Assembly (NCBI GenBank): GCA_019119395.1
Contig: DWXC01000007.1
Location: 1 to 36,719, forward strand
Length of the DNA stretch: 36,719 nt
Direction: 5' to 3'
From: Candidatus Borkfalkia stercoripullorum
GTDB taxonomy: Bacteria > Bacillota > Clostridia > Christensenellales > Borkfalkiaceae
The notes under the pieces are model-generated. The model did no database searches. It saw only the letters and a program-made list of their open reading frames with translations, and was not told the origin of the DNA. The position numbers and the translations under genes were made by a program. Shown here piece after piece: positions 18,649 through 25,966 of this stretch. How positions within the stretch are numbered: position 1 is the stretch's first letter; each line of letters opens with the position of its first letter.

Positions 18649-19602
18649 ATGGACGGAGAAAAAAGGATACACCACGACTTCGATTTTTCCATTGCGGACG
18701 AAGCGCGGTACACACAGATCAGAGACGTAGGCGCGGCGCTCGCGAGCGAAGACCGACTGCGCATCCTGCGGCTGATCTCGCAGCGGCCGAGGACGCTTTC
18801 AGAACTGAGCGCAGAACTCGGGCTCGCCGTTTCGAGCGTTTCCTACCACATAGACGCGCTGGTGAGGGCGCAGCTCGTTTACGTGCAGTACCGCCCCGGG
18901 CCGAAGGGGCACACAAAATTGTGCAGCATACGGGCGCCGGCGGTATCGCTCGATCTGAACGATTCGGGCCGGGACGCGCGCGAGCGCGCCGTGCGCGTGG
19001 AAATGCCGATCGGCAATTACGTGGAATGCGACGTGACCGCCCCCTGCGGCATCGCGGGAGATACGGGCGTGATCGGGCGGGTGGACGACGCGGGCGTGCT
19101 GTTTTCCCCCGAGCGCACGCAGGCGCAGCTCCTCTGGTTTCACAGCGGAAAGGTGTCCTACAACTTCCCCAACCCCGCGCGGGAAAAGGGGCGCTTCCGC
19201 TCGATCTCGTTCTCGATGGAAATCTGCAGCGAAGCGATGTACCACCGCAACGAGTGGCCGAGCGACGTGACCGTGTGGATCAACGGCAAGGAAACGGCGA
19301 CACGCACCCTCCCCGGGGATTTCGGCGGGCGGCGGGGCAAATACACGCCCGCGTACTGGTCGCTGACCAGCACCCAATACGGGCTTTTGAAACACTTTAC
19401 CGTGACCGAGGAAGGCGCGTTTGCGGACGGCGCGCCCGTGCGCGGCGGCATACGCTTTGCCGACCTGAAAATCGAGGAACGCCCCTATATCCGCTTTACG
19501 ATCGGCGTGAAAGAGGACGCGCCGCACGCGGGCGGGCTCAACCTGTTCGGCGCGCGCTTCGGAGACTTTCCGCAGGCGATCGTCATGACCCTTTCCGAAT
19601 AA
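18649..19602 (+). CDS. ArsR-type winged-helix regulator with C-terminal sensor-like domain
   Basis: 317 aa. Residues about 20-95 form an ArsR-like winged helix (DRLRILRLISQRPRTLSELS, VSSVSYHIDALVRAQLV). The remaining 200 residues are a beta-rich domain with WPSDVTVWINGKE, PGDFGGRRGKYTP and GGLNLFGARFGD, motifs I associate with a regulator family found beside carbohydrate-active genes in Paenibacillus and clostridia; a jelly-roll ligand-binding role is inferred. The start at 18649 is chosen because a consensus promoter ends 6 nt before it; a further in-frame ATG at 18598 would lie upstream of the promoter. No ribosome site is present, so the mRNA is probably leaderless. It likely controls the divergent GtaA-like gene. 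Confidence 0.88.
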   Translation: MDGEKRIHHDFDFSIADEARYTQIRDVGAALASEDRLRILRLISQRPRTLSELSAELGLAVSSVSYHIDALVRAQLVYVQYRPGPKGHTKLCSIRAPAVSLDLNDSGRDARERAVRVEMPIGNYVECDVTAPCGIAGDTGVIGRVDDAGVLFSPERTQAQLLWFHSGKVSYNFPNPAREKGRFRSISFSMEICSEAMYHRNEWPSDVTVWINGKETATRTLPGDFGGRRGKYTPAYWSLTSTQYGLLKHFTVTEEGAFADGAPVRGGIRFADLKIEERPYIRFTIGVKEDAPHAGGLNLFGARFGDFPQAIVMTLSE

Positions 19603-19609
19603 ACGCACA

Positions 19610-19644
19610 GAGCGGCTTCGCAGAACGCGAAGCCGCTCGTTTTT
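19610..19644. terminator. Terminator between the ArsR-type gene and the phage island
   Basis: A perfect 12-bp stem GAGCGGCTTCGC (19610-19621) with its complement (19627-19638), loop AGAAC, followed by GTTTTT. It ends the plus-strand regulator and marks the convergent border with the last phage-type gene. Confidence 0.92.
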
Positions 19645-19656
19645 CCGACGCGGTTT

Positions 19657-20130
19657 TCAGACCATCGTCAGCAAGAGTTGATGGATATAACTGTAATACG
19701 AACCGAGATAATCCTGCGCGACGGTATCCGCCAAAAAATCGGAAAGAGCCTCTTCCTTGTCTTCATAGGAAAGGTAATAATCGCGCACGGTGATGTAGCG
19801 CTCGCGCATCGGCAGGGAATAGTCCACCTCGTAAGGCGCGTCCTCCCCGCCCGAGCCGCCCGGCCCGGAGCCGCTCGCGCCGCTCTGCGCGTACAGTTCT
19901 TCCAGTTTTTCGTCCAGTTCGCTCTGGATCTCGGCGACCGCGTCGTCGAGATCCTCTTTCAACCGCGCGAGAATGTTTTGCAGGATGCTCGACCGCGCCG
20001 CCCTGCGCGCGGACGCTTCGCACTCCTCGGTATAGCGATCGTCCTCGTATTTTCGGCGCTCCACGTCGCTCTTGCGGTTCGCCTCTTTGATGAGCCGCTG
20101 TGCCGCGCGCTCCACTTCTTCTTCCGTCAT
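19657..20130 (-). CDS. 157-aa coiled-coil protein, last gene of the head module
   Basis: 157 aa. Residues 1-82 are highly charged and helical with heptad-like spacing (VERAAQRLIKEANRK; ILARLKEDLDDAVAEIQSELDEKLEEL), followed by a Gly/Ser linker (GASGSGPGGSGG) and an acidic, Tyr-rich tail (about 95-157). AAAGGAGG lies just before the ATG, 10 nt after the upstream stop. I do not recognise the family. In P22 the gene after gp10 encodes the coiled-coil tail needle gp26, so a plug or needle role is conceivable, but there is no sequence evidence beyond position and the coiled coil. Confidence 0.7.
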   Translation of the reverse strand: MTEEEVERAAQRLIKEANRKSDVERRKYEDDRYTEECEASARRAARSSILQNILARLKEDLDDAVAEIQSELDEKLEELYAQSGASGSGPGGSGGEDAPYEVDYSLPMRERYITVRDYYLSYEDKEEALSDFLADTVAQDYLGSYYSYIHQLLLTMV

Positions 20131-20140
20131 AGCCCCTCCT

Positions 20141-21436
20141 TTACGCGTTCCGCGAATAGCCCGCCGTCAGGGAAAACACCTTGCCGTTTTCCCCTTTGGA
20201 GATCACTTTGAAGCAAAACCGCGCGCCCGCAAGCGCGGCGCGCACCCGCTTCGTTCCCCTGCACACGATCTCGAAACTGCGTTCCCCGCGTTCGCTGCAA
20301 ACGCACAGTGCGAAACTCCCTTCGGCGGTCAGCGCCAGCTCTTCCAGCACGCATTCCTCGCCGCCGAAGGGCGACACGCCGCCGCTTTTCCACTCGGCGG
20401 GCGCGCTTCCGCCCTCCGAGACGGCATAAATATTCCCGCCGCGGTAAAACAGCACGCGCGCGCCCGCAGGCGTCGCGGCCGCCGTCATCGCCGCGCATTC
20501 GCACGGGCAGACGAAGCCGTCCTTCCCGTCTTCCGAAAAGACGCCGAGGCCCGCCTCCCCGTCAAATTCGGCGGCGAGGTACACCTTGCCCCCGCACGCC
20601 GCCATGCGCGCGTTCCTGTTCGCGGCGGACGAAATTTTCTCCGCAAACGCGGGGTAAAAACTCTGCGCGTCGCCGAAGCGGTACATGCCGCGTTCGGTCA
20701 GGACATACGCGCGCCCGTTTTCGGTGCAAACCGCGTAAACTTCCGTAAACGGCGCCGGTTCGTCGGAGAGGGAAAACTCGTCCTCCGTGCCCTTCGCGTC
20801 AAGTTTCTGCACGCCGTACCGCCTGAAAAGGTAAAACGCGCCGTTCAGTTCGGCAAAGGCGGCGATCTCCCCGCGCCCGTCGGGGAAGTCGATATAGTTT
20901 TCCCCTTCCTCCCCGAATCCGTAAATATCGCGGAGCGCGGAAAAGCGCACGCGGTGCGCGTCTCCCCCGCCCGTATACAGCCAAAGCCTGTCGTAAGCGT
21001 AGCCGCCGCAGGAAAAGGGAGGGATCTCTTCCGTTTGGGTGAGCCCGTCCGAATTGAAAACGCACACGCTCTCCCCGTCTGACAGGACGAGCGCCTCCTC
21101 CCCGTCGTAGACCCGCACGCAGGCGGGCGCCTTTTCAAACCGAACGCCCGCCGAAGCGAACGCGCCGCCGTCGGTCAGGCAGACGTACATCTGTCCGCCC
21201 GCGTACGCCGCCGCAGAAAAGCAGTCCGTACCCGAAAGAAAGTACAGCGCCTCGGGCTCCACGCCCGACGGCAGGATGTATTTCCCCGCGCTCCCTTCGT
21301 AGACGGCGGCTCCCTTTCCGTGCGACAAAGCGCCGTCTTTGAGCGAAAAGCCCCTGCGTTCCCCCGCGGCAAGGTCGCACGCGGCGCGCGTGAGCGAACC
21401 CGCTTTGCGGAACGCGCTCTTGACCGCCCGCCTCAT
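20141..21436 (-). CDS. Beta-propeller-like protein in the position of P22 gp10 (nozzle)
   Basis: 431 aa from the ATG at 21436, which overlaps the upstream stop as ATGA. Most of the protein is made of short repeated beta stretches (for example YAGGQMYVCLTDGG, YDRLWLYTGGGD, NGAFYLFRRYGVQKL, NGRAYVLTERGMYRFGD, GGKVYLAAEFDG), the look of a beta-propeller. P22 gp10 is about 470 aa and forms the tail nozzle that closes the portal channel; podoviral nozzle proteins contain propeller domains. Placement after coat and adaptor genes supports a nozzle role. This is inference from order and fold impression, not a clear sequence match. Confidence 0.65.
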   Translation of the reverse strand: MRRAVKSAFRKAGSLTRAACDLAAGERRGFSLKDGALSHGKGAAVYEGSAGKYILPSGVEPEALYFLSGTDCFSAAAYAGGQMYVCLTDGGAFASAGVRFEKAPACVRVYDGEEALVLSDGESVCVFNSDGLTQTEEIPPFSCGGYAYDRLWLYTGGGDAHRVRFSALRDIYGFGEEGENYIDFPDGRGEIAAFAELNGAFYLFRRYGVQKLDAKGTEDEFSLSDEPAPFTEVYAVCTENGRAYVLTERGMYRFGDAQSFYPAFAEKISSAANRNARMAACGGKVYLAAEFDGEAGLGVFSEDGKDGFVCPCECAAMTAAATPAGARVLFYRGGNIYAVSEGGSAPAEWKSGGVSPFGGEECVLEELALTAEGSFALCVCSERGERSFEIVCRGTKRVRAALAGARFCFKVISKGENGKVFSLTAGYSRNA

Positions 21437-21981
21437 ACCCACCGCCTCGGCTTCATCGCCGCGCCCCCGCTCTTCGCCGCCGCGGCGAGCGCGTCTTTAT
21501 AGCGCGCGTCCAGTTCGGCGGCGCGGTCGAGCATGCCTTCCATGAGGGCGAACTCGCACGCCGTGCCCAGCGCGAGAAACCTTTCCCCGCAACGGAATTC
21601 CGTTTCGTCGTCCAACCCCTTGACCGCGGGGCGGGCGCGGTATCGTACGGTCACGTCGCCCCTGCGCACCGATACGCCCTCTTCGTTGACTTTAAAGCAC
21701 AGTTTTTCGCCCTTTTCCGAAAGGACGGCGACGATCTCGACGGGCATCCCCGAAAACGCGGAAAAGGGAATATTCCCTTCCGAACGCAGTTTTTCCTCCC
21801 GTTTGAGCGGGATATAATCGAGCGCAGCCTCGTTTTCGGTCAGATTGAAACATTTGAGCATCTGTTCCGCGTCGCGGCGCAGGCCGTCGCCGTCCACGCC
21901 GCCCTTTCCTTCCAGCCAGTCGCACAGGTCGCGCCTGCCCGCAAGGGACGCCGCGCACGCCATGATGTTCCTTACCTTCAT
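21433..21981 (-). CDS. Head-completion/adaptor-like protein in the position of P22 gp4
   Basis: 182 aa from the ATG at 21981, which has AAGGAGG 6 nt upstream; an ATG two codons earlier overlaps that site. The N-terminal third is helical with LAGRRDLCDWLEGKGG and AEQMLKCFNLTENEAALDYIPLK; the middle is beta-rich and the end is an Ala-rich helix (CEFALMEGMLDRAAELDARYKDALAAAAKS). P22 gp4 is about 166 aa and lies in the same position, joining portal to nozzle. Similar proteins occur after coat genes in clostridial prophages. The role is inferred from size, order and helical ends. Confidence 0.65.
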   Translation of the reverse strand: MKVRNIMACAASLAGRRDLCDWLEGKGGVDGDGLRRDAEQMLKCFNLTENEAALDYIPLKREEKLRSEGNIPFSAFSGMPVEIVAVLSEKGEKLCFKVNEEGVSVRRGDVTVRYRARPAVKGLDDETEFRCGERFLALGTACEFALMEGMLDRAAELDARYKDALAAAAKSGGAAMKPRRWV

Positions 21982-22019
21982 CCTCATCCTCCTTTGCGGG
22001 AACGCCCCGCACGAGCGCG

Positions 22020-22132
22020 AAGCGGGCAAAACCCGCTCCGCGCGCCTTGTTTTTTCACCCGCGAAGAGGGCGGAACGAGTCCGTGCTCCCGCCCGCCCCT
22101 TCAAAGCGCAGCCGCGTTCCGCGCGGAACGCG
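22020..22132 (-). other. Two hairpins in the coat-adaptor gap
   Basis: A 20-nt perfect palindrome, CGCGTTCCGCGCGGAACGCG (22113-22132), begins 6 nt after the coat stop on the minus strand, and a smaller AGCGGG/CCCGCT hairpin lies near 22020-22037. Neither has a T-run. They could protect the coat mRNA or reduce read-through, giving more coat than downstream products. Confidence 0.45.
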
Positions 22133-22138
22133 CCGCCC

Positions 22139-23302
22139 TTACGCCTCGGTGATGCCCGAAAGCATCGCCTGCCCGCACGGGCGGGTGCAGATGAGGTCGG
22201 CGTACTTGACGAGTGTCGCCGTGTAGACGGGCTTGCCCGCCACCTGTTTGAGCACTCTTCCGTCGTCCCCCTCCAGCCACTTCCAGTCGCAGAGCTGGTG
22301 CAGGCAAAAATCATCCGTGTTCAGAAGGTACATCGTGCCGTCGGGGCAGAACCTGTCCGCCACGACGGGAATGCCGTTGTACGAAATGGTGCGGTAACCG
22401 CCCGCAAGCTCCATGACGTCGGTGTTGCGCTTGTTCGTGCTGAAAAGTTCCTGCAGCGCGCGCTTCACGCCCCAGCTGCACACGATGAAGTTGACGCGGC
22501 TGCCCGCCGTCTCTTCGAGGCGGTCGATCGCCGTCTGAATGGCGGTCTCGCTGATCTTGCCGACGCTCGTTTTGATATACGGGATCAGCCACTTGTGCGT
22601 GGAGCGGTCGAGCCCGTAAAGGCTGCCTTGCGTTTTGAAGATCGCGCCGAGGCCCGTGAGTTCGAGATTGTAAGAGCCCTGCACGCACATTTCGCAGCCT
22701 TCCGCAACGCCCGTGAGCGCCCCGCCCGAAAGGGTGACCGTCTTGGTGTCGCGGTCGACCGAAAGGATGCGCCTGCCCGCCGCGGCGGCGACCGCTTCCC
22801 CTTCGTCCATGAAGTCGACGACCATGCCTTCGACGACGTTTTTCACGCCGTCGAGGGTGACGGACGTGCCCGAAACGGACGCGACCGTCGCCAGGACGCC
22901 GCTGCCGTCGCCGAAGAGCATCCTGCCGAAATTGAAGGACGAGGAACGAACGAGCCCCTCCATCTCCGCGTTGAGCAGGTTCACGAACGCGCCGACGTTG
23001 TTTTCGGACGCGCGCACCGCCTTGTCGCTGATCTCGATCGTGCCGTACAGGTTTTTGAGCGTGGTCACGAACTGCTCGTAGTTGTTGCCCGCCGCCGCGG
23101 GGAGTTCGCCCTCTTCCGTGCCCGCACCCACGCCGCCGTTCACGCCGTAGCGGGCGAGCCGCCTCACTTCCTTGCCCCACACGTCCGCGGCAGACTGCCT
23201 GATCGCCGCCAGAAGCGGGTTTGCCGCCGTGTTCAACTGATCGGAAATTACGCCGAGATATACGCTTTTGAGCGCGTTGTCCGCGCTGGTCATTGTTACC
23301 AT
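22139..23302 (-). CDS. Major capsid (coat) protein, HK97-fold type
   Basis: 387 aa. The N-terminus LKSVYLGVISDQLNTAANPL, the segment GNNYEQFVTTLKNLYGTIEISDKAVRAS and the C-terminal half with VNFIVCSWGVKRALQEL, YRTISYNGIPVVADRF and TMYLLNTDDF are typical of HK97-fold major capsid proteins; the central stretch (about 135-190) is beta-rich, like an inserted domain. P22 coat is about 430 aa. It lies directly after the scaffold gene. AAGGAG is 14 nt before the ATG, rather far, and a second ATG lies three codons in. Confidence 0.85.
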   Translation of the reverse strand: MVTMTSADNALKSVYLGVISDQLNTAANPLLAAIRQSAADVWGKEVRRLARYGVNGGVGAGTEEGELPAAAGNNYEQFVTTLKNLYGTIEISDKAVRASENNVGAFVNLLNAEMEGLVRSSSFNFGRMLFGDGSGVLATVASVSGTSVTLDGVKNVVEGMVVDFMDEGEAVAAAAGRRILSVDRDTKTVTLSGGALTGVAEGCEMCVQGSYNLELTGLGAIFKTQGSLYGLDRSTHKWLIPYIKTSVGKISETAIQTAIDRLEETAGSRVNFIVCSWGVKRALQELFSTNKRNTDVMELAGGYRTISYNGIPVVADRFCPDGTMYLLNTDDFCLHQLCDWKWLEGDDGRVLKQVAGKPVYTATLVKYADLICTRPCGQAMLSGITEA

Positions 23303-23349
23303 ATGCCGTTAAAATTCTCCTTTTTTTATTTGCGGAAACGCCCGCGCGT

Positions 23350-23820
23350 TCAGCCCCTGCCCTGCAGGAGATGCGCCGCGAGCGCGCCCGCCTCTTCCAT
23401 GGTGCGCGCCCTGCGTTCGGGCGCGGAAACGTGCGTTCCCCCGCCCGCCATGACGAGCGGCGCGCCTGCGGAAACGGACGCGAGATATTCCTCGATGACG
23501 CTCCTCTTCACGTCGTCGGGCACGTCCGCCCCGCCCGCCCTTTCGGGCACGGTTCCGGGCGCGGAGCTTTCGCGCGGGGCGGGCGGCGCCGCGTTATCGC
23601 CCGAACCCGCGTTCCCGTTGTTCTGCACCCGCGCTTCCAGTTCCCTCAGGCGCTGACTGCGGCGGGTAAATTCAGCTTCGAGGGAATTGTAAGCGTTCAG
23701 AAGGGCATCTACGCTCTTGAATTTGCCAAGCCGCGCGGCCGCCGCGCCTTCCTCCGTATGAGCCTCCGCTCCGTGCGCCGCCTCCTGCGCCGCGTCCATG
23801 TTCTCCTTCCTTTCTTCCAT
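23350..23820 (-). CDS. Scaffolding-like protein
   Basis: 156 aa from the ATG at 23820 with AAGGAG 7 nt upstream; an internal ATG seven codons later also has a ribosome-like site. The first half is Ala/Glu-rich and helical with GKFKSVDALLNAYNSLEAEF and RSQRLRELEARVQNN, a pattern seen in scaffolding proteins of clostridial phages; the rest is a Pro/Gly-rich low-complexity stretch and a final helix with PERRARTMEEAGALAAHLLQ. Position between portal and coat, high charge and coiled coil support scaffolding. It is about half the size of P22 gp8. Confidence 0.75.
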   Translation of the reverse strand: MEERKENMDAAQEAAHGAEAHTEEGAAAARLGKFKSVDALLNAYNSLEAEFTRRSQRLRELEARVQNNGNAGSGDNAAPPAPRESSAPGTVPERAGGADVPDDVKRSVIEEYLASVSAGAPLVMAGGGTHVSAPERRARTMEEAGALAAHLLQGRG

Positions 23821-23831
23821 CCTGATTCTCC

Positions 23832-25709
23832 TTATTCGATTTTGTTTTGCTTCGCGCCGAGCGCCGACTCGTGTTCCGCGAGGTGCCGCTCGAAGCGCTC
23901 CTTCGCTTCCCCGCCGCACTTCCCGAACTCGTCGGAAAGGAGAAAGCGGGTATGCTCGGCGATATGCAGGGCATGGTCGTCGTAACCGTCCGCCCCGACG
24001 TATCCCTTCGCCAGCCGCAGATTTTCCTCCGCGGCCTTGTTTGCGTGCAGCTGCTCCAGCCCGCGCGCGTTTTGCAGCCCGCCGAAGCCGAGCGCGTTCA
24101 GAACGCGCCGCTTGGTATCCGAAGAGACTTTTCCGTCCTCGTCGGAAAGCAGCCCCATGTTGTAAATTTCATAGAGCAGCGAACGGTTTTCCGAAGGGTT
24201 GTTCGCGCCCGCGCTCTCCGCTTCGAACACGACGTCGTCCGAAGAGATGTCGCTGGCGGCAAAGTAAAACATTTCCACCCTGCCGCCTTCGCCCGTCATG
24301 CGCATCAGCCTGCCCGCGCCCGCAAATTCGCGCATGAGCCGAAGCGCCTGCCTGCCCGTCTCTTTGAGCGCCCTCGCGATGCTTCCCCGCGTGACCGCGA
24401 GGCGGGTATCGTCGAGGTCGATGAGAAGCTGCAGCCCCGTGGCGCTCGTGATGCGCGTGCCGTTCGCGGAATTGGAACTGATCTCGCTGACGCCGCTCAC
24501 CAGCGTGAATTCGTCGAGAAGCCGCTCCTCCTCGTCGTGAAAATCGGCGGGAAGCGCGTCGGGCCCCAGAAATTCGGGCTTCGCCGCGCCCTGGCGGTAG
24601 ACGACGATCTTGCCGGGAGAAAGCCCCTCTTCGGCGAGTTCGTCGGTATCCACAGACCCGTCCTCCACGGCGAGCACGCCCATCGTCAGGCGGTTGAGGA
24701 ATTCGTGCTTCCTGTTCTTCACCGCGTTGTACGCGCGCTGGACGGGGATGAGCCTGTCCACGATGCTCCCGCCGAAAAAGCTGCCCGAAAGTTCGATCGC
24801 GCACTGTTTGACGAAGGGGAACGCCCTCGCCCCGCCCGCGCCGTTGCGGTACGGGAGCGGGCCGTCGTGCACGAGCACGTCCCCCGCCACGACCGTGAGC
24901 CGGCCCTCGGGCAGTTCCGCGTTCGGGCGGATATAACGCTCGATGACGATCTCCGAATTTTTCGCCGCGCCCTGCGCAAAGCCGCCCGCCCCGCCCGTAA
25001 AATGCGCGGAAACGGATACGGGCGCATAGGAAAAGCCGCGTATCTCCCTGCCCGCGAGCCTGACGCCGTAAAGGCGCTCGATCTCGGAAACGTGCACGGC
25101 GCGCGCCTCTATGATGCTCTCCTGCTCCTCCACGCTCTCGCAGCCGAGGTTTTCGGGATAGATCTCGAAGGGCGAGACCGCCGCGATGCGCACCCCGCCT
25201 TCATAGACGGGCGCGCCGTCCCTTTCCCCGATCTTTTTGCCCGCGTTCGCGTCCCACAGCACTTTATAGAACGCCGTGCCGCACGTTTCGCTCCAGACCG
25301 TCGCCTTGTCCGCGGCCGCGTCCAACCCCGCGTCCTCGCACACCGCTTTGAGCACGTTCGCCGATATTTTCGCCGTGCGCATGTCGCTCTCCTGATCGCT
25401 CGCCGCGCGCACCGTGAGCGCGGGGCGCATGGAAGCCAGTTTCGCACAGCGCGTGTCGATGGCGGGCGCGATGTGGTTGAACACCCGCCTGTACTGCCAC
25501 GCATAGCGCGGCTCTTCCTCCTCGAGTTCGCCCGCGGGGTCGATGCCGCAGTACTGGTTTCCCGCCAAAAAATTCATGTCCAGTTCCCAGCCCCGCTCGA
25601 TCAGCCTGCGTTCCGCCTGTCGGCGCGCGAGCTCTTCTTTCACCTCGCGCACGATGCGCTCGGCGGCTTTGTCCTGCGCGTTCCGCAAAGCCTGTGTCAT
25701 GTTTTTCAT
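23832..25709 (-). CDS. P22-type portal protein
   Basis: 625 aa. The portal forms the dodecameric DNA gate at one capsid vertex. Features typical of the P22-portal family are WELDMNFLAGNQYCGIDPAGE near the N-terminus, WQYRRVFNHIAPAIDTRCAKLASMRP (about 73-98), PFEIYPEN, PVQRAYNAVKNRKHEFLNRL, and the long C-terminal helix region with TSATGLQLLIDLDDTRL. The start overlaps the 86-aa gene by 4 nt and has GGGGAGG just upstream. P22 portal is about 725 aa, longer because of its C-terminal barrel. Confidence 0.9.
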   Translation of the reverse strand: MKNMTQALRNAQDKAAERIVREVKEELARRQAERRLIERGWELDMNFLAGNQYCGIDPAGELEEEEPRYAWQYRRVFNHIAPAIDTRCAKLASMRPALTVRAASDQESDMRTAKISANVLKAVCEDAGLDAAADKATVWSETCGTAFYKVLWDANAGKKIGERDGAPVYEGGVRIAAVSPFEIYPENLGCESVEEQESIIEARAVHVSEIERLYGVRLAGREIRGFSYAPVSVSAHFTGGAGGFAQGAAKNSEIVIERYIRPNAELPEGRLTVVAGDVLVHDGPLPYRNGAGGARAFPFVKQCAIELSGSFFGGSIVDRLIPVQRAYNAVKNRKHEFLNRLTMGVLAVEDGSVDTDELAEEGLSPGKIVVYRQGAAKPEFLGPDALPADFHDEEERLLDEFTLVSGVSEISSNSANGTRITSATGLQLLIDLDDTRLAVTRGSIARALKETGRQALRLMREFAGAGRLMRMTGEGGRVEMFYFAASDISSDDVVFEAESAGANNPSENRSLLYEIYNMGLLSDEDGKVSSDTKRRVLNALGFGGLQNARGLEQLHANKAAEENLRLAKGYVGADGYDDHALHIAEHTRFLLSDEFGKCGGEAKERFERHLAEHESALGAKQNKIE

Positions 25710-25966
25710 GTTTCCTCCCCTTCCCGCAGCATGGCGAGAAGTCTCTTTTTTTCCGCTTGCAACGCCTCGGGGGAGAGCGCCGAAAGGGGCTTTTCCTCCT
25801 CCGAAAGCATCTTTGCCGCCGCTACGTCGGGCGGCACCGTCTTTTTCGTGACCTTGCGTTTGAGAAGGACTGCTTCCCCTTCCTGAAAAGCGTACTCCTC
25901 CACCACTTCGTCCGCCTCGAACCCGAGCGCGCGGCGAAGCATTGCGTCCTTTACTCCTTCATCCAC
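25706..25966 (-). CDS. 86-aa small protein between terminase and portal
   Basis: 86 aa, acidic. MLRRALGFEADEVVEEYA followed by KRKVTKKTVPPDVAAAKMLSEEE resembles the C-terminal part of small phage proteins that accompany terminases (helix-turn then PPDxxAAxxLL). The last 25 residues form a Lys/Glu helix. It overlaps terL by 8 nt and the portal gene by 4 nt, with GAGGAGG upstream. It may replace or assist a small terminase subunit, none of which is otherwise visible; it lacks a clear DNA-binding HTH. Role inferred only. Confidence 0.7.
   Translation of the reverse strand: MDEGVKDAMLRRALGFEADEVVEEYAFQEGEAVLLKRKVTKKTVPPDVAAAKMLSEEEKPLSALSPEALQAEKKRLLAMLREGEET

Noticed and set aside
23847-25886. 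679-codon plus-strand frame opposite the portal gene
   Set aside because: Another codon-bias shadow; the portal protein on the other strand has clear family motifs and overlaps its neighbours as expected.
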